Positions 8,882-19,388 of a DNA stretch of 64,000 bases are shown one piece after another. Within the stretch, counting starts at the first letter, position 1; every line of letters starts with the position of its first letter. The stretch is from Wenxinia saemankumensis (GTDB taxonomy: Bacteria > Pseudomonadota > Alphaproteobacteria > Rhodobacterales > Rhodobacteraceae). The DNA lies in contig NZ_FQYO01000004.1 of NCBI RefSeq assembly GCF_900141735.1, positions 248,001-312,000 of the forward strand. Reading direction: 5' to 3'. The position numbers were made by a program, and so were the translations under genes. The notes under the pieces were generated by a model that ran no database searches, was not told where the DNA came from, and saw only the letters and a list, made by a program, of their open reading frames with translations.

Positions 8882-9684
8882 CGCGGGATCTCGCGCCCCT
8901 CGACGAGATGGCCGTAGAGCGTCGTCAGGATCGAGATCCCGACCATCAGGCTGACCCAGTTCACCAGCAACGACAGGATCGTCGCGAGGATCGTGCCGCC
9001 GAGGGCGAGGTCCACCACGATCCCGGCGGCGAAGGTGATCGCCATCAGGATCAGCGTGGCGAGGAAGATCGCGCCGGCCGCCGGCTTCGTCCGCGCCCAG
9101 CTCTCGCCCATCCGCATCGGCTGGCCCACGGCCGTGGCGGGCAGGATCAGCCCGAAGCGCAGCCAGAGCCAGGTCAGCACCGCGGCGAAGAGCACCCCGA
9201 TGACGAAGGCGGGGCCGAAGCCCGGCGCCGGGGCCGTACCCGCCCCCGGGTCCGCACCGATGAAGGGCGCGGCGACGAGGCCAGTCACGAAGGAGAGCGG
9301 GATCGCGCAGAGGATCAGGACGATCGACAGCACGATGGTGCGCCCGAGATAGGGCCAGACCGGCCGCCCGCCCAGGGCGGGGACGAGGGCCGGCTCCTCC
9401 TCGAGCAGGACGTAGCGGTGCCAGGTCACCGCCACCCAGGCCGAGACGAAGAGGACGACCAGCAGCGTGGCCAGCCCGACCAGCAGCGCGCCGCCCGCCA
9501 GCCCCGGCGCGGCCGGGTTCGCCGGATCGAGCGCGGCCAGCGCGGCGGGAGAGACGCCGGACGCGGCCCCGATCAGCAGGATCACCAGCACCGCGATCAG
9601 GATCGGCCCGAGCGAGGCGCGCGCCGCGGCCCCGAGGTTGCGCCCCAGCAGCGCGAAGCTGTGCCTGACGATCTGCCATCCCAT
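8878..9684 (-). CDS. Multi-pass inner membrane protein of unknown function
   Basis: 268 residues with about five to six hydrophobic helices, starting right after an N-terminal amphipathic segment ([18 protein letters not shown]). A central stretch [25 protein letters not shown] resembles the loop of the YciC/DUF6159-type membrane protein group found widely in Rhodobacterales. No catalytic motif is seen. Convergent with the NUDIX gene, sharing the CTAG stop tetranucleotide. Function not assigned. Confidence 0.8.
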   Translation of the reverse strand: MGWQIVRHSFALLGRNLGAAARASLGPILIAVLVILLIGAASGVSPAALAALDPANPAAPGLAGGALLVGLATLLVVLFVSAWVAVTWHRYVLLEEEPALVPALGGRPVWPYLGRTIVLSIVLILCAIPLSFVTGLVAAPFIGADPGAGTAPAPGFGPAFVIGVLFAAVLTWLWLRFGLILPATAVGQPMRMGESWARTKPAAGAIFLATLILMAITFAAGIVVDLALGGTILATILSLLVNWVSLMVGISILTTLYGHLVEGREIPR

Positions 9685-9761
9685 CGCGGGTCTCCTCCAC
9701 TTCGTGCCGCAGGGGTGCCAGCCCCCCGCAGCCCGGTCAACGGGGCGACCCGTGCCGCTTC

Positions 9762-9790
9762 TTGTGACCGGGCGGGAAAGCCACTATGCC
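9762..9790 (+). promoter_or_regulatory. Candidate sigma-70 type promoter for argG
   Basis: TTGTGA (9762-9767), 17-base spacer, TATGCC (9785-9790), about 48 bases before the argG start. Four of six and three of six consensus matches in a GC-rich background; plausible but unproven. Confidence 0.35.
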
Positions 9791-9837
9791 ACGCGCGTTT
9801 CACGACCTGCCCACGATCCACCGAAGAGAGCCCGCCG

Positions 9838-11064
9838 ATGAACGCGCCGAAGAAAGTCGTCCTCGCCTATTCCGGCGGACTCGACACCTCCATCATCCTC
9901 AAGTGGCTGCAGACCGAATACGGCTGCGAGGTGGTGACCTTCACCGCCGATCTCGGCCAGGGCGAGGAGCTGGAGCCGGCGCGCCAGAAGGCCGAGCTGC
10001 TCGGCATCAAGCCCGAGAACATCTACATCGAGGACGTGCGCGAGGAATTCGTGCGCGACTTCGTCAACCCGATGTTCCGCGCCAACGCGCTCTATGAAGG
10101 CGAATACCTGCTCGGCACCTCCATCGCGCGGCCGCTGATCTCCAAGCGGCTGGTCGAGATCGCCGAGGAGACCGGCGCCGACGCCATCGCCCACGGCGCG
10201 ACCGGCAAGGGCAACGACCAGGTCCGGTTCGAGCTGGCCGCCTATGCGCTGAACCCCGACATCCGGGTGATCGCGCCGTGGCGGGAATGGGACCTCACCA
10301 GCCGGACGAAGCTGATCGAGTTCGCCGAGGCGCACCAGATCCCGATCGCCAAGAACAAGCGCGGCGAGGCGCCGTTCAGCGTGGACGCCAACCTGCTGCA
10401 CACCTCGTCCGAGGGCCGCGTGCTCGAGAACCCGGCCGAGGAGGCGCCCGATTACGTCCTGCAGCGGATCACCCGCCCCGAGGACGCGCCGGACGCGCCG
10501 GAAATGGTGGAGATCACCTTCGAGAAGGGCGACGCCGTCGCCATCGACGGCGAACGGCTCAGCCCCGCCACGATCCTCACCCGGCTGAACGAACTCGGCG
10601 GCAGGCACGGGATCGGCATCCTCGACCTCGTCGAGAACCGCTTCGTCGGCATGAAGTCCCGCGGCATCTACGAGACGCCCGGCGGCACGATCCTGCTGGC
10701 GGCGCATCGGGGGATCGAGCAGATCACCCTCGACAGCGGCTCCGGCCACCTCAAGGACTCGCTGATGCCCCGCTACGCGGAGCTGATCTACAACGGCTTC
10801 TGGTTCAGCCCCGAGCGCGAGATGCTTCAGGCCGCCATCGACAAGAGCCAGGACCGTGTCGACGGCACGGTGCGGCTGAAGCTCTACAAGGGATCCGTCC
10901 GCACGGTCGCCCGCTGGTCGGACAATTCCCTCTATTCCGAAGCGCATGTCACCTTCGAGGACGATGCCGGCGCCTACGATCAGAAGGACGCCGCCGGCTT
11001 CATCCGCCTGAACGCCCTGCGGCTCAAGCTGCTGGCCACCCGGGCGCGCCGCACGAAGGGCTGA
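9838..11064 (+). CDS. argG: Argininosuccinate synthase
   Basis: 408 residues from ATG at 9838 ([18 protein letters not shown]). The [13 protein letters not shown]-loop is the ATP pyrophosphatase signature, and [23 protein letters not shown] and [10 protein letters not shown] follow as in ArgG. The enzyme joins citrulline and aspartate using ATP in arginine synthesis. GAAGAGAG upstream serves as ribosome site. The gene appears monocistronic, followed by a GC-rich spacer before the SCP2-like gene. Confidence 0.97.
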   Translation: MNAPKKVVLAYSGGLDTSIILKWLQTEYGCEVVTFTADLGQGEELEPARQKAELLGIKPENIYIEDVREEFVRDFVNPMFRANALYEGEYLLGTSIARPLISKRLVEIAEETGADAIAHGATGKGNDQVRFELAAYALNPDIRVIAPWREWDLTSRTKLIEFAEAHQIPIAKNKRGEAPFSVDANLLHTSSEGRVLENPAEEAPDYVLQRITRPEDAPDAPEMVEITFEKGDAVAIDGERLSPATILTRLNELGGRHGIGILDLVENRFVGMKSRGIYETPGGTILLAAHRGIEQITLDSGSGHLKDSLMPRYAELIYNGFWFSPEREMLQAAIDKSQDRVDGTVRLKLYKGSVRTVARWSDNSLYSEAHVTFEDDAGAYDQKDAAGFIRLNALRLKLLATRARRTKG

Positions 11065-11158
11065 CGCCCCCCCGGCATCCGGCCGCCCCCCGCGACGCCA
11101 CGTTGCGCTTGCGCGGGGCGGCGCGGGGGGTGCCTGTCACGGACCGGAGGACCGGCCC

Positions 11159-11467
11159 ATGACCAAGTCGACGACGCATCCCACGACCCTGCCCGAGATC
11201 GCCGCGCGCCTGCAGAAGGGGCTGGACCGCCACCCGCTGTCCGACAGCCTCAAGTTCGATTGCGGCGCGGCCGGCGCGATCACGCTGGAGGGCGGGACCG
11301 CGCGGCTCGCCGACGACCCGGCCGACTGCACCATCCGCATCAGCGAGGCGAACCTGGCAAAGCTGATCGCGGGCCAGCTCAACCCGATGACCGCCTTCGC
11401 GACCGGGAAGATCAAGGTCTCGGGCGACATGGGCGTGGCGCTGAAACTCGCCAAACTGCTCGGCTGA
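11159..11467 (+). CDS. SCP2 sterol-binding domain protein
   Basis: 102 residues. A single small SCP2/UbiJ-type lipid-binding fold is suggested by the pattern DSLKFDCGAAGAITLEGG, then DCTIRISEANLAKLIAGQLNPMTAFATGKIKVSGDMGVALKLAKLL, the hallmark C-terminal half of SCP2 proteins. Probably a cytosolic lipid or hydrophobic ligand carrier. GGAGGACCGGCCC precedes the ATG. Confidence 0.85.
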   Translation: MTKSTTHPTTLPEIAARLQKGLDRHPLSDSLKFDCGAAGAITLEGGTARLADDPADCTIRISEANLAKLIAGQLNPMTAFATGKIKVSGDMGVALKLAKLLG

Positions 11468-11550
11468 CCAGGGCCCCGGGGCCGGCCGGCCGGGGGGCGC
11501 CACGATCCCGGGCGCCCCCGGCTCACGCCCCCGTTCCTGCGAGCCTGCCC

Positions 11551-11590
11551 GGCCCCGCCCCGCTTCGCTCCGCCCCGCCCCGCTTCGCTC
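11551..11590. repeat. Short direct repeat, two 20-base copies
   Basis: Two adjacent copies (11551-11570 and 11571-11590) that share the 19-base tail CCCCGCCCCGCTTCGCTC with one mismatch near the start. Lies between the SCP2-like gene and the DUF2141 gene; probably slippage-derived, no clear function. Confidence 0.6.
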
Positions 11591-11672
11591 CCGAGGGACG
11601 TGACAATGCGGGCGGATGCCATACCTTCTGCACCGGACCGCCCCCCGGGGCACGCGGCGCGAGGGACTGGCG

Positions 11673-12122
11673 ATGGCGCAATTCGGACCCCCATCCGGCC
11701 CGTTCCGGCGCCGAGCCACCCTTGCCGTGGCGCTGCTCGCCTTCCCCGCCCTCGCCGCGGCCCAGACGGTCAGCGTCGAGGTCTCGGGCCTGCGCAGCGG
11801 GGCCGGCATCGTCTACGCCGCGCTCTGCACCGAGGCGGAGTTCACCCAGCCCTCCTGCGCCTGGACCGGCAGCGCCCCGGCGGCGGCGGGGCCGGTCACC
11901 GTCACGATCGAGGGCGCGCCGCCCGGCACCTATGCCGTGCAGGTCATCCACGACGAGAACGGCAACGGCACGCTCGACCGGTCGGGCTTCCTGCCGGACG
12001 AGGGCATGGGCTTCTCGCGGGACGCGCCGATGCGGATGGGGCCGCCCCGCTTCGCCGACGCCGCCTTCGAGCTGGGCCCCGGCGGTGCCCGCGTCCCCCT
12101 CACCCTGCGCTACTTCCGGTGA
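11673..12122 (+). CDS. Secreted DUF2141-family protein
   Basis: 149 residues from ATG 11673 (GAGGGACTGG upstream). A Sec signal peptide runs from RRRATLAVALLAFPALAAAQ, cleaved about residue 30. The mature part has VSGLRSGAGIVYAALC, a CTxxEF segment and VIHDENGNGTLDRSGFLPDEGMGFSRDA, the DUF2141 hallmark (DxNGNGxLDxNxxGxPxExxGFS). The DxNGNGxLD loop could bind calcium. Periplasmic; the family's function is unknown. Confidence 0.85.
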   Translation: MAQFGPPSGPFRRRATLAVALLAFPALAAAQTVSVEVSGLRSGAGIVYAALCTEAEFTQPSCAWTGSAPAAAGPVTVTIEGAPPGTYAVQVIHDENGNGTLDRSGFLPDEGMGFSRDAPMRMGPPRFADAAFELGPGGARVPLTLRYFR

Positions 12123-12342
12123 GGGCGGACGGGGCGAGACTCCCCCAGGGATGGGGATGCCGGCGCGCTGCGGGACACCGGGCGCCGGCCGGGTCCCGGG
12201 TGCGGGGGGCCGCGCCTCGCCACCCCCGGCGGGGCCGCGCCGCCGCCTCGCTTGTCGATGGCCGGGCGATCGAGGCCGCCGCCGACCTGCGCCTCGTACC
12301 GCCGCGCCCGCCCGGCACGCATCCCGCCCCGGCGGATCCCTG

Positions 12343-12753
12343 ATGGCCGCGCTGCACGAGTTCGTCGCCGCGCAGGACCGGGTCTGGCCGCAGGTCACCG
12401 CCGAGCTGCGGGCGGGCCGCAAGACGGGCCACTGGATCTGGTTCGTCTTTCCCCAGCTCGCCGCCCTCGGCCGGTCGGGGACCGCGCGGCATTTCGGCCT
12501 CGCGGACCTGGCGGAGGCCACGAGCTACCTCGCCGACCCTGTCCTCCGCGCGCGGCTGGAAGAGGCCGCCGCCCTCCTCCTCGCCCATGAGGGGGCGGAT
12601 CCCGCGTCGATCCTGGGCGGCGTCGACGCGATGAAGGTCCGCTCCTCGATGACCCTGTTCGAGGCCGTGCCGGGCGCCCCGCCGGTCGTGGCGCAGGTGC
12701 TGGACCGACTCTACGGCGGCGCTCGCGATCCGCTCACCCTGGAGCGGCTCTGA
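12343..12753 (+). CDS. DUF1810 family protein
   Basis: 136 residues. The sequence FVAAQDRVWPQVTAELRAGRKTGHWIWFVFPQ and the later ARHFGLADLAEATSYLADP and DAMKVRSSMTLFE match the DUF1810 pattern (calpastatin-like fold in annotations). Small soluble alpha-helical protein. Function unknown. The 220 bases upstream carry no gene I can support. Confidence 0.88.
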   Translation: MAALHEFVAAQDRVWPQVTAELRAGRKTGHWIWFVFPQLAALGRSGTARHFGLADLAEATSYLADPVLRARLEEAAALLLAHEGADPASILGGVDAMKVRSSMTLFEAVPGAPPVVAQVLDRLYGGARDPLTLERL

Positions 12754-12822
12754 AACGGTATACCATCCGGCGCCGACCGGGCTATGGTCCCCCGCGACCA
12801 GAGAAGGACGGGGGGCAGGACA

Positions 12823-13740
12823 ATGACGAGGATCGTGGCCGTCGGGCAGTTCACCGACGTGGATGCGCAGCCGCTGCGCGAGATGGGCGCCGAGATCGTG
12901 GACGACGTGCGGGACGCGCCGACCGACGGCGTGACGGCCCTCGCCTGGAAGGGGCACGGCCCCGTCGACGGCGCGCTGATGGACCGGTTTCCCGAGCTCG
13001 GACTGATCGCCAATTACGGCGTCGGCTACGACAGCATCGACGTCGAGGCGGCCAGCGCCCGCGGCATCGCCGTGACCAACACGCCGGACGTGCTGAACGA
13101 CGACGTGGCCGACCTCGCCGTGGCGATGCTGCTGATGCAGGGCCGCCGGATGCTGCAGGGCCATGCCCATGCGCAGGGCGGCTGGGGCGGCAAGGGGGAG
13201 TTCCCGCTGAACCGCAAGCTCAGCGGCAGCCGCGCCGGCATCCTCGGCCTCGGCCGGATCGGGCACGAGATCGCGGACCGGCTCGCCGCGTTCAAGATGG
13301 AGATCCACTACTGGTCCCGCAAAGCCAAGGACACGCCCGCCGGCTGGACCTTCCACGACGATCCCGTCGCGCTGGCCCGGGCGGTCGACATCCTCGTCGT
13401 CTCCACCGTCGGCGGCGCCGCGACCGAGGGCATCGTCTCGGCCGAGGTGCTGGACGCGCTGGGCCCGGACGGGATCGTCATCAACATCTCGCGCGGGACC
13501 ACGATCGACGAGGACGCCCTCCTCGACCGGCTCGAGGACGGCCGCCTGGCCGGGGCCGGCCTCGACGTGTTCCGGGGCGAGCCCGACATCGACCCCCGCT
13601 TCTCGGCGCTCGACAACGTGGTGCTGCAGCCGCATCAGGGCAGCGGCACCCATGCGACCCGCGCCGCGATGGGCCGGCTCCAGCGCGACAACGTCTCGGC
13701 CTTCCTGGCCGGGAAGCCGCTGCTCACGCAGGTGAACTGA
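12823..13740 (+). CDS. D-isomer-specific 2-hydroxyacid dehydrogenase (glyoxylate/hydroxypyruvate reductase type)
   Basis: 305 residues; ATG 12823 follows GGGGGCAGGA, and an upstream in-frame ATG lacks a ribosome site. The NAD(P) site is GILGLGRIGHEIADRLAAF (about 148-166). Catalytic Arg lies in NISRGT, Glu in GEPDI and the acid-base His in LQPHQGSGT. It would reduce a 2-oxoacid such as hydroxypyruvate or glyoxylate. It is one base from a beta-hydroxyacid dehydrogenase gene and shortly before an aldolase gene, so a sugar-acid route is plausible by inference. Confidence 0.9.
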   Translation: MTRIVAVGQFTDVDAQPLREMGAEIVDDVRDAPTDGVTALAWKGHGPVDGALMDRFPELGLIANYGVGYDSIDVEAASARGIAVTNTPDVLNDDVADLAVAMLLMQGRRMLQGHAHAQGGWGGKGEFPLNRKLSGSRAGILGLGRIGHEIADRLAAFKMEIHYWSRKAKDTPAGWTFHDDPVALARAVDILVVSTVGGAATEGIVSAEVLDALGPDGIVINISRGTTIDEDALLDRLEDGRLAGAGLDVFRGEPDIDPRFSALDNVVLQPHQGSGTHATRAAMGRLQRDNVSAFLAGKPLLTQVN

Positions 13741-13741
13741 C

Positions 13742-14662
13742 ATGGCCGATCTTCCCCGCATCGGGTTCTTCGGGCCCGGCCTGATGGGCCACGGCATGGC
13801 CGCGAACATCCTCGCGGCCGGTCACCCGCTCACCGTGAAGGGCAACCGCAACCGCGCCCCGGTCGAGGATCTCGTGGCGAAGGGCGCGCAGGAGGGGGCG
13901 ACCCCCCGCGCCGTGGCCGAGGCCAGCGACATCGTCTTTCTCTGCCTGTCGAGCTCGCCGCAGGTCGAGGGCGTGATCCGGGGCGAGGACGGCATCCTCG
14001 CGGCCGACAGGCCCGGCCTGATCGTCGTCGACTGCACCACCGCCAACCCCGTCTCGACCGCCGCCCTCGCGGCCGAACTCGCGGCGGCCGGCATGCACAT
14101 GGCCGACGCCCCGCTCGGCCGCACCCCGAAGGAGGCGGCGGCCGGCACGCTCGACGCGATGGTCGGCGCGAGCGACGAGGTCTTCGCTCGCATCCGCCCG
14201 GTGATCGCGTGCTGGGCGGGCAGCGTCACCCATCTCGGCCCGACCGGGTCGGGGCACCGGATGAAGCTGATCATGAACTTCATCTCGACCGGCTATTCCG
14301 CCCTCTATTCCGAGGCGCTGGTCCTCGGCGCGCGGGCCGGCCTCGCGCCGCAACAGGTCCGCGAGGTGATCGGGGGCAGCCGCATGGGCTGCGGCTTCTT
14401 CGAGACCTTCATGGCCGGCGCGGTCGGCCGCGACGAGGGCGCCCACCGCTTCACGCTGGCGAATGCCGGCAAGGATATCGGCTATGTCTGCGCGATGGGG
14501 CAGGAGGCCGGGATCGCCAACCCGATGGCGGCGGCGGTGCGCAACCTCTACGCACAGGCCCTCGCGACCGGCGCGGGCGAGAGGTTCATGCCCTTCCTCG
14601 CGGACGAGATCGCGCGGATGAACGGCCTCGATCTGGAGGCGGAGGTCGCCGGGGCGGGCTGA
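13742..14662 (+). CDS. NAD(P)-dependent beta-hydroxyacid dehydrogenase (3-hydroxyisobutyrate / tartronate semialdehyde reductase family)
   Basis: 306 residues. N-terminal Rossmann motif IGFFGPGLMGHGMAANIL, followed by the family signature around DAPLGRTPKEAAAGTL and the catalytic Lys region GSGHRMKLIMNFI. The pair with the preceding 2-hydroxyacid dehydrogenase (1-base spacing) and a following HpcH-type aldolase suggests, by analogy with GarR-GarL, reduction of an aldolase product such as tartronate semialdehyde. Specificity is inferred only. Confidence 0.88.
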   Translation: MADLPRIGFFGPGLMGHGMAANILAAGHPLTVKGNRNRAPVEDLVAKGAQEGATPRAVAEASDIVFLCLSSSPQVEGVIRGEDGILAADRPGLIVVDCTTANPVSTAALAAELAAAGMHMADAPLGRTPKEAAAGTLDAMVGASDEVFARIRPVIACWAGSVTHLGPTGSGHRMKLIMNFISTGYSALYSEALVLGARAGLAPQQVREVIGGSRMGCGFFETFMAGAVGRDEGAHRFTLANAGKDIGYVCAMGQEAGIANPMAAAVRNLYAQALATGAGERFMPFLADEIARMNGLDLEAEVAGAG

Positions 14663-14664
14663 GA

Positions 14665-14735
14665 CCCCCCCTTATCTTGCCCGAAATACTCCCCGGGGGG
14701 GCGCCGCAGGCGCGGGGGGCGGGCAGCCCCCGTCC
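14665..14735 (+). repeat. Dispersed Rhodobacterales-type repeat, copy A
   Basis: Contains CTTATCTTGCCCGAAATACT (14671-14690) followed by a G/C-run hairpin region with GGGGGC and GCCCCC arms. Related copies are at 29239 and 57344. Lies between the beta-hydroxyacid dehydrogenase and aldolase genes. Confidence 0.75.
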
Positions 14736-14764
14736 CCCCTCCCGCCAGCGAAGGATCCCCGGAC

Positions 14765-15535
14765 ATGCGCGCGCCCCCGAACCCCCTGAGGCGGAAACTG
14801 GAGGCCGGCCGCCCGCTCCACGGCTGCTGGCTCGGCCTCGCCGATTTCTACGCCGCCCGCATCGCCGCCACAGCCGGCTTCGACTGGCTGCTGATCGACG
14901 GGGAACACGCGCCGAACGACCTACGCTCGATTCTCGCCCAGCTGACCGCGCTCGAGGCGTCCGCCTCGGCCCCGGTCGTGCGCGTGCCCGACCACTCCCC
15001 CTCGCGGATCAAGCAGATGCTCGACATCGGCGCGCAGAGCCTGCTGGTCCCGATGGTCGAGACGGGCGAGGAGGCCGCCGCGCTCGGGCGCGCCTGCCGC
15101 TACCCGCCGAGGGGGATCCGCGGCGTCGGCTACTCGCTCGCCCGCGCGTCGGATTTCGGGGCGCGCGGCGGCTACATGGACAATGCCGACGACGAGGTCT
15201 TCCTGATGGTCCAGGTCGAGAGCCGGCGCGGCATCGGGAACCTGGACGCGATCTGCGCGGCCGAGGGCGTGGACGGCGTCTTCGTCGGGCCCTTCGATCT
15301 CGGCATCGACATGGGCCACCGCGACGGGCCCGCCGCGCCCGAGGTGCGGCGGGCCGCGCTGGACGCGATCGCCCGCATTGCCGCCTCCGGCAAGGTGGCC
15401 GGGGTGCTCGCCCTCGATCCCGGCTTCGCCGGGGAATGCCGCGCGGCCGGCGCCCGCTTCGTCGGGATCGGAATCGACGTGGCGATCCTGGCGGACGGGA
15501 TGCGCGCCCTCGCCTCCTCGGTCCGGGACGACTGA
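14765..15535 (+). CDS. HpcH/HpaI-family class II aldolase
   Basis: 256 residues. Hallmarks are GCWLGLADFYAARIAATAGFDWLLIDGEHAPND, the Arg/Gln metal region VPMVETGEEA, and GVFVGPFDLGIDMGH with the metal-binding Asp. The family splits or forms 4-hydroxy-2-oxo acids using a divalent metal (2-keto-3-deoxyglucarate, HHED). With two adjacent dehydrogenases it could form a glucarate-like degradation module. It follows a dispersed repeat, so may have its own transcription start. Confidence 0.9.
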   Translation: MRAPPNPLRRKLEAGRPLHGCWLGLADFYAARIAATAGFDWLLIDGEHAPNDLRSILAQLTALEASASAPVVRVPDHSPSRIKQMLDIGAQSLLVPMVETGEEAAALGRACRYPPRGIRGVGYSLARASDFGARGGYMDNADDEVFLMVQVESRRGIGNLDAICAAEGVDGVFVGPFDLGIDMGHRDGPAAPEVRRAALDAIARIAASGKVAGVLALDPGFAGECRAAGARFVGIGIDVAILADGMRALASSVRDD

Positions 15536-15919
15536 ACCGCAGGATCGACTCGAGGACGGAGCGAGCAAACCCTGCACCCCGGCCCAGCCGGCCCCGCCCC
15601 CATGGGCAACCAGAGAGCGCGACCGCTCCGCCAGTCGAAGTCCCGGTCCGGTCCCGCAGGCCCGCCGGACATAGCGCCGCCCTTCGGGCCGCCGTCCCCT
15701 TTCTCGGCATATCGTGGGATCCGTCCGCCTCGCCCGTCCCGAGGGACGAGCCCCGCCGGCCGGTCCCGACGGGGGCGCAACGGCAGGCAGGGGAGCGATT
15801 CCCGAGCCGCATCGGCGCCGGAGGCGCGGCCGCGGAGCTTTCCCGGCACATGGCCGGCCGCCCCCCCGGCGGCAGGTCTGGTGCGCGACCGGCCGCGGGC
15901 GACCGCCCGCGCCTCCCCG
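15536..15919. other. Convergent intergenic region between the aldolase gene and ftsK
   Basis: 384 bases with no ORF I would trust on either strand. It holds several perfect short inverted repeats: CGTCCC-GA-GGGACG at 15731-15744 and GCGGGCG-AC-CGCCCGC at 15895-15910. Otherwise nothing recognised. Confidence 0.5.
15895..15910 (-). terminator. Candidate hairpin terminator of ftsK
   Basis: Perfect 7-base inverted repeat with a 2-base loop, nine bases beyond the ftsK TAA on the minus strand. No T-run follows, so intrinsic termination is uncertain. Confidence 0.3.
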
Positions 15920-18900
15920 TTACTGGACCTCCGGGACCAGCACCTCGCGCTTGCCGACATGGTTCGAGGCCGAGACCACGCCCTCGTCCTCCATCTGCTC
16001 CACCAGGCGCGCGGCCTTGTTGTAGCCGATGCCCAGCTTGCGCTGGATGTAGGAGGTGGAGCACTTGCGGTCCTTGGCCACGATATGCACCGCCTGATCG
16101 TAGAGCGCCTCGTCGCCCTCCTTGCCCTCTCCACCGAGGCCGAGCACGGCGTCGATGTCGCTCTCCTTGTCCTCGGCCGGGCCCTCGACCACGCCCGAGA
16201 CGTATTCCGGCGGGCCGAATCCCTTGAGGTAGGAGACGATCTCCTCGACCTCCTCGTCCGAGCAGAACGGCCCGTGGACGCGGTTCACCCGCCCGCCGCC
16301 CGCCATGTAGAGCATGTCGCCCATGCCCAGCAGCTGCTCGGCCCCCTGCTCGCCCAGGATGGTCCGCGAATCGATCTTGGACGTCACCTGGAAGGAGATG
16401 CGGGTGGGGAAGTTCGCCTTGATCGTGCCGGTGATGACGTCGACCGAGGGGCGCTGCGTCGCCATGATGAGGTGGATGCCCGAGGCCCGCGCCATCTGCG
16501 CGAGGCGCTGGATGCAGGCCTCGATCTCCTTGCCGGCGACCATCATCAGGTCGGCCATCTCGTCGACGATGACGACGATGTAGGGCATCGCCTCGGGCTG
16601 GATCTCTTCCGTCTCGAAGATCGGATCGCCCGTCTCCTCGTCGAATCCGGTCTGCACCGTCCGCTCGAAGCATTCGCCCCGCGCCTGCGCCTCCTTCACC
16701 CGGCCGTTGTAGCCGTCGATGTTGCGCACGCCCATCTTGGACATCTTGCGGTAGCGCTCCTCCATCTCGCCGACGACCCATTTCAGGGCCACGACCGCCT
16801 TCTTGGGGTCGGTGACGACGGGGGAGAGCAGGTGCGGGATGCCGTCGTAGACGGAGAGTTCCAGCATCTTGGGGTCGATCATGATGAGCCGGCATTCCTC
16901 CGGCGTCAGCCGGTAGAGAAGGCTGAGGATCATCGTGTTGATCGCCACCGACTTGCCCGAGCCGGTGGTCCCCGCGATCAGCAGGTGCGGCATCTTGGCG
17001 AGGTTCGCGACGATGGGCTCGCCCGCGATGTCCTTGCCGAGCGCGAGCGGCAGCTTCTGCTGGCTGTCGCCGAAGTCGCGGGCGCTCAGGATCTCGCGCA
17101 GGACGACCTTCTCGCGGTTCGCGTTCGGCAGCTCGATCCCGATGACGCTGCGCCCGGGCACGGTCGAGACGCGGGCCGACAGCGCGGACATGCTGCGCGC
17201 GATGTCGTCGGCGAGGCCGATCACCCGGCTCGCCTTCAGGCCCGGCGCGGGCTCGAGCTCGTACATCGTGACGACCGGGCCGGGGCGGACGCTGACGATC
17301 TCGCCCTTCACGCCGTAATCGTCGAGCACGCTCTCCAGCATGCGGGCGTTCTCTTCCAGCGCCTCGTTCGACAGGTGGTGCCGGGTGATGTCGGCCGGAT
17401 CGGCCAGCAGGTTCAGCGGCGGCGGCTCGTAGCCCGGGTAGCGGTCGTCGAAGGGCAGCGCGGGCTCCGCCTCGGCCCGGGCGCGGGTCGAGGGCTGCGG
17501 CTTGCGGGTCGAGGGCGTGTGCACGACGGCCTTGCGCGCCTCGGCCGGGGCCGCGCGGGCGGGGGCTTCGGGGTCGAAGAGGGGCTCGGCCGTCAGGCCG
17601 GGGCTCTCCTCCTCGGCGCGGGCGCCGCGGGTCAGGGCCGGCTGCGGCGCCGGATCGCGGGCGGGCGCGCGCAGCGGTGCGGGCGCCGCGACCTCGGCCG
17701 CGTCCAGCGTGGTCTCGACCGGCCATTCGGCCGCGGCCTCCTGCCAGTCGCTGCCGAAGGCGTCGAAGCTGTCCGGCGCGGCCGGGATCGCCCGCGGCAA
17801 TGTCGGCTCGGGGCGGCGGCTGCCGGCGAGGACCGGCGGCTCGGCCCGCAGCGCGGCGCCGGCCGGGGTCGCCAGGGCGGCCGCGGCCCCCGCGATGGCC
17901 GGACCGGCCCCGGTGCCCATCGCGGCGACCGGCGGCTCGGCCCGCGGCTTGCGCGTTGTGTCGAGGATCAGCGGGCGGGGGCCCTTGGGACGCACCTTGG
18001 GCGGCGGGGCGACGGGCGCCTCGACCGCGGCGCGGCGGGCGCGGATCGCGTCGGCGATCCGGCTCTTGATCCGGTCGTCCGGGGCGCCGTCGCTATCCTC
18101 GTCGATCTCCGGCATCTCGGGCTCCGCCGCGCTCTCGCTGCGGGCGAAGAGCCCGCCGAGGAACCGGCGCGGCGCCGGCTCGGCCCGGGGCGGGCGCGCC
18201 TCTGCCCGTTTCGGCGCGGCGAGGGGCGCCGCGAGGGATGCGGGGCCCGCCTGCGCCGGGTCGGACCCGGCGCCGAAGCCGGGCATCGGCGGCATCTTGC
18301 GCTCGCCCGTGACGGGGGGCTGCACGCGGCCCTCGGCCGCACGCTCCGCCCGGGCGGGGCGGGGCGACGCGTCCCGCGCCGGCGCGGCGAGGAAACCGGG
18401 GGCGGGGCGGGGCCACTCGGCCTCGGCGCGCCCGTCCCCGGCATCGATCACGTCGTCCGACCAGTCCGGCTGCGGATCCGGCTCGGGCATCCGGCTGGTG
18501 GCCGGGCGGATGATCGCGGCGGCGCGGCCCGACAGGCGGGACGCGGGGGGCGGTGCGGGCTCGTCCGCCTCGGCGTGACGGGACCGGGCGCCGGGACCGG
18601 GAACCAGCCGCTCGGCCGCCGCTTCCGCCTCGATCCGGGCCCGCTGGGCGGCGGCCTCCTCGCGCTTCGCGGCCATCCGCTCGCTGACCCGGCCCTGGAC
18701 CCCGCGCGCCACGTGCAGGCCGACATCCCCCGTCCGCCCGGCGGCCCGCAGCGCGAGGTCGTAGGCCACGATCACGCCGTAGATCGCCCAGCGCAGGGCG
18801 AGGTTCAGTTCGCGCGTGGTGAAGCCGAGCGCGAAGGCCAGCGCCAGCGCCGTTCCCGCCAGCGCGACGAGGCCGAGCAGCAGCGAGCCGACCCAGCCGC

Positions 18901-19375
18901 CGAGCGGCAGCACCGTCAGCACGATGGACAGGACCGTGTCGCCGAACAGGCCGCCGAGGCCGAAGCTCTGCGACCAGGATGCGCCCGGCGTCAGCGTCGC
19001 GGCGTAGATCGCCGTCGCGGCCACCGCGATCGGCGCGACCAGCACGCGCGACAGCGCGCGGTCCTCGCCCCGATGCGCGGCGAAGCGCAGGCCCCAGACG
19101 ACCAGGATCAGCGGGATCGCCCAGGTCGCCTTGCCGACGATCATCACCAGCGGATGCGACAGCGACGCGCCGAACCGGCCGAGCCAGTTCTGCACCGGCG
19201 CGTCCGAGGCGAGCAGCCAGTTCGGATCGTCGGGCGTGTAGGACCACATCATCGCCGCCACGGCGAGACCCGCGGCGATCAGCGCGAGGCCGATCAGCTC
19301 CTTGCCGCGTTTCTCGATCGCCGCCTGCATGGAGCTGTCGAGAAGCGGGTCCCGTCCGCGAGTCTGATACGCCAT
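15920..19375 (-). CDS. ftsK: DNA translocase FtsK
   Basis: 1151 residues from ATG 19375 (AGAGGA upstream; the stop of the aminotransferase gene lies 14 bases before). About four N-terminal membrane helices (residues 30-190) are followed by a long Ala/Pro/Arg-rich linker. The motor has Walker A GTTGSGKS (about residue 805), Walker [14 protein letters not shown], and the [13 protein letters not shown] and [23 protein letters not shown] segments. The C-terminal winged-helix gamma domain ([22 protein letters not shown]) should read KOPS sites. FtsK anchors at the septum and pumps DNA for chromosome dimer resolution and segregation. Confidence 0.96.
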   Translation of the reverse strand: MAYQTRGRDPLLDSSMQAAIEKRGKELIGLALIAAGLAVAAMMWSYTPDDPNWLLASDAPVQNWLGRFGASLSHPLVMIVGKATWAIPLILVVWGLRFAAHRGEDRALSRVLVAPIAVAATAIYAATLTPGASWSQSFGLGGLFGDTVLSIVLTVLPLGGWVGSLLLGLVALAGTALALAFALGFTTRELNLALRWAIYGVIVAYDLALRAAGRTGDVGLHVARGVQGRVSERMAAKREEAAAQRARIEAEAAAERLVPGPGARSRHAEADEPAPPPASRLSGRAAAIIRPATSRMPEPDPQPDWSDDVIDAGDGRAEAEWPRPAPGFLAAPARDASPRPARAERAAEGRVQPPVTGERKMPPMPGFGAGSDPAQAGPASLAAPLAAPKRAEARPPRAEPAPRRFLGGLFARSESAAEPEMPEIDEDSDGAPDDRIKSRIADAIRARRAAVEAPVAPPPKVRPKGPRPLILDTTRKPRAEPPVAAMGTGAGPAIAGAAAALATPAGAALRAEPPVLAGSRRPEPTLPRAIPAAPDSFDAFGSDWQEAAAEWPVETTLDAAEVAAPAPLRAPARDPAPQPALTRGARAEEESPGLTAEPLFDPEAPARAAPAEARKAVVHTPSTRKPQPSTRARAEAEPALPFDDRYPGYEPPPLNLLADPADITRHHLSNEALEENARMLESVLDDYGVKGEIVSVRPGPVVTMYELEPAPGLKASRVIGLADDIARSMSALSARVSTVPGRSVIGIELPNANREKVVLREILSARDFGDSQQKLPLALGKDIAGEPIVANLAKMPHLLIAGTTGSGKSVAINTMILSLLYRLTPEECRLIMIDPKMLELSVYDGIPHLLSPVVTDPKKAVVALKWVVGEMEERYRKMSKMGVRNIDGYNGRVKEAQARGECFERTVQTGFDEETGDPIFETEEIQPEAMPYIVVIVDEMADLMMVAGKEIEACIQRLAQMARASGIHLIMATQRPSVDVITGTIKANFPTRISFQVTSKIDSRTILGEQGAEQLLGMGDMLYMAGGGRVNRVHGPFCSDEEVEEIVSYLKGFGPPEYVSGVVEGPAEDKESDIDAVLGLGGEGKEGDEALYDQAVHIVAKDRKCSTSYIQRKLGIGYNKAARLVEQMEDEGVVSASNHVGKREVLVPEVQ

Positions 19376-19388
19376 CGTCCGTCGTCCT

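Noticed and set aside
12123-12342. Possible small gene between the DUF2141 and DUF1810 genes
   Set aside because: No ORF with a ribosome site or plausible composition on either strand.
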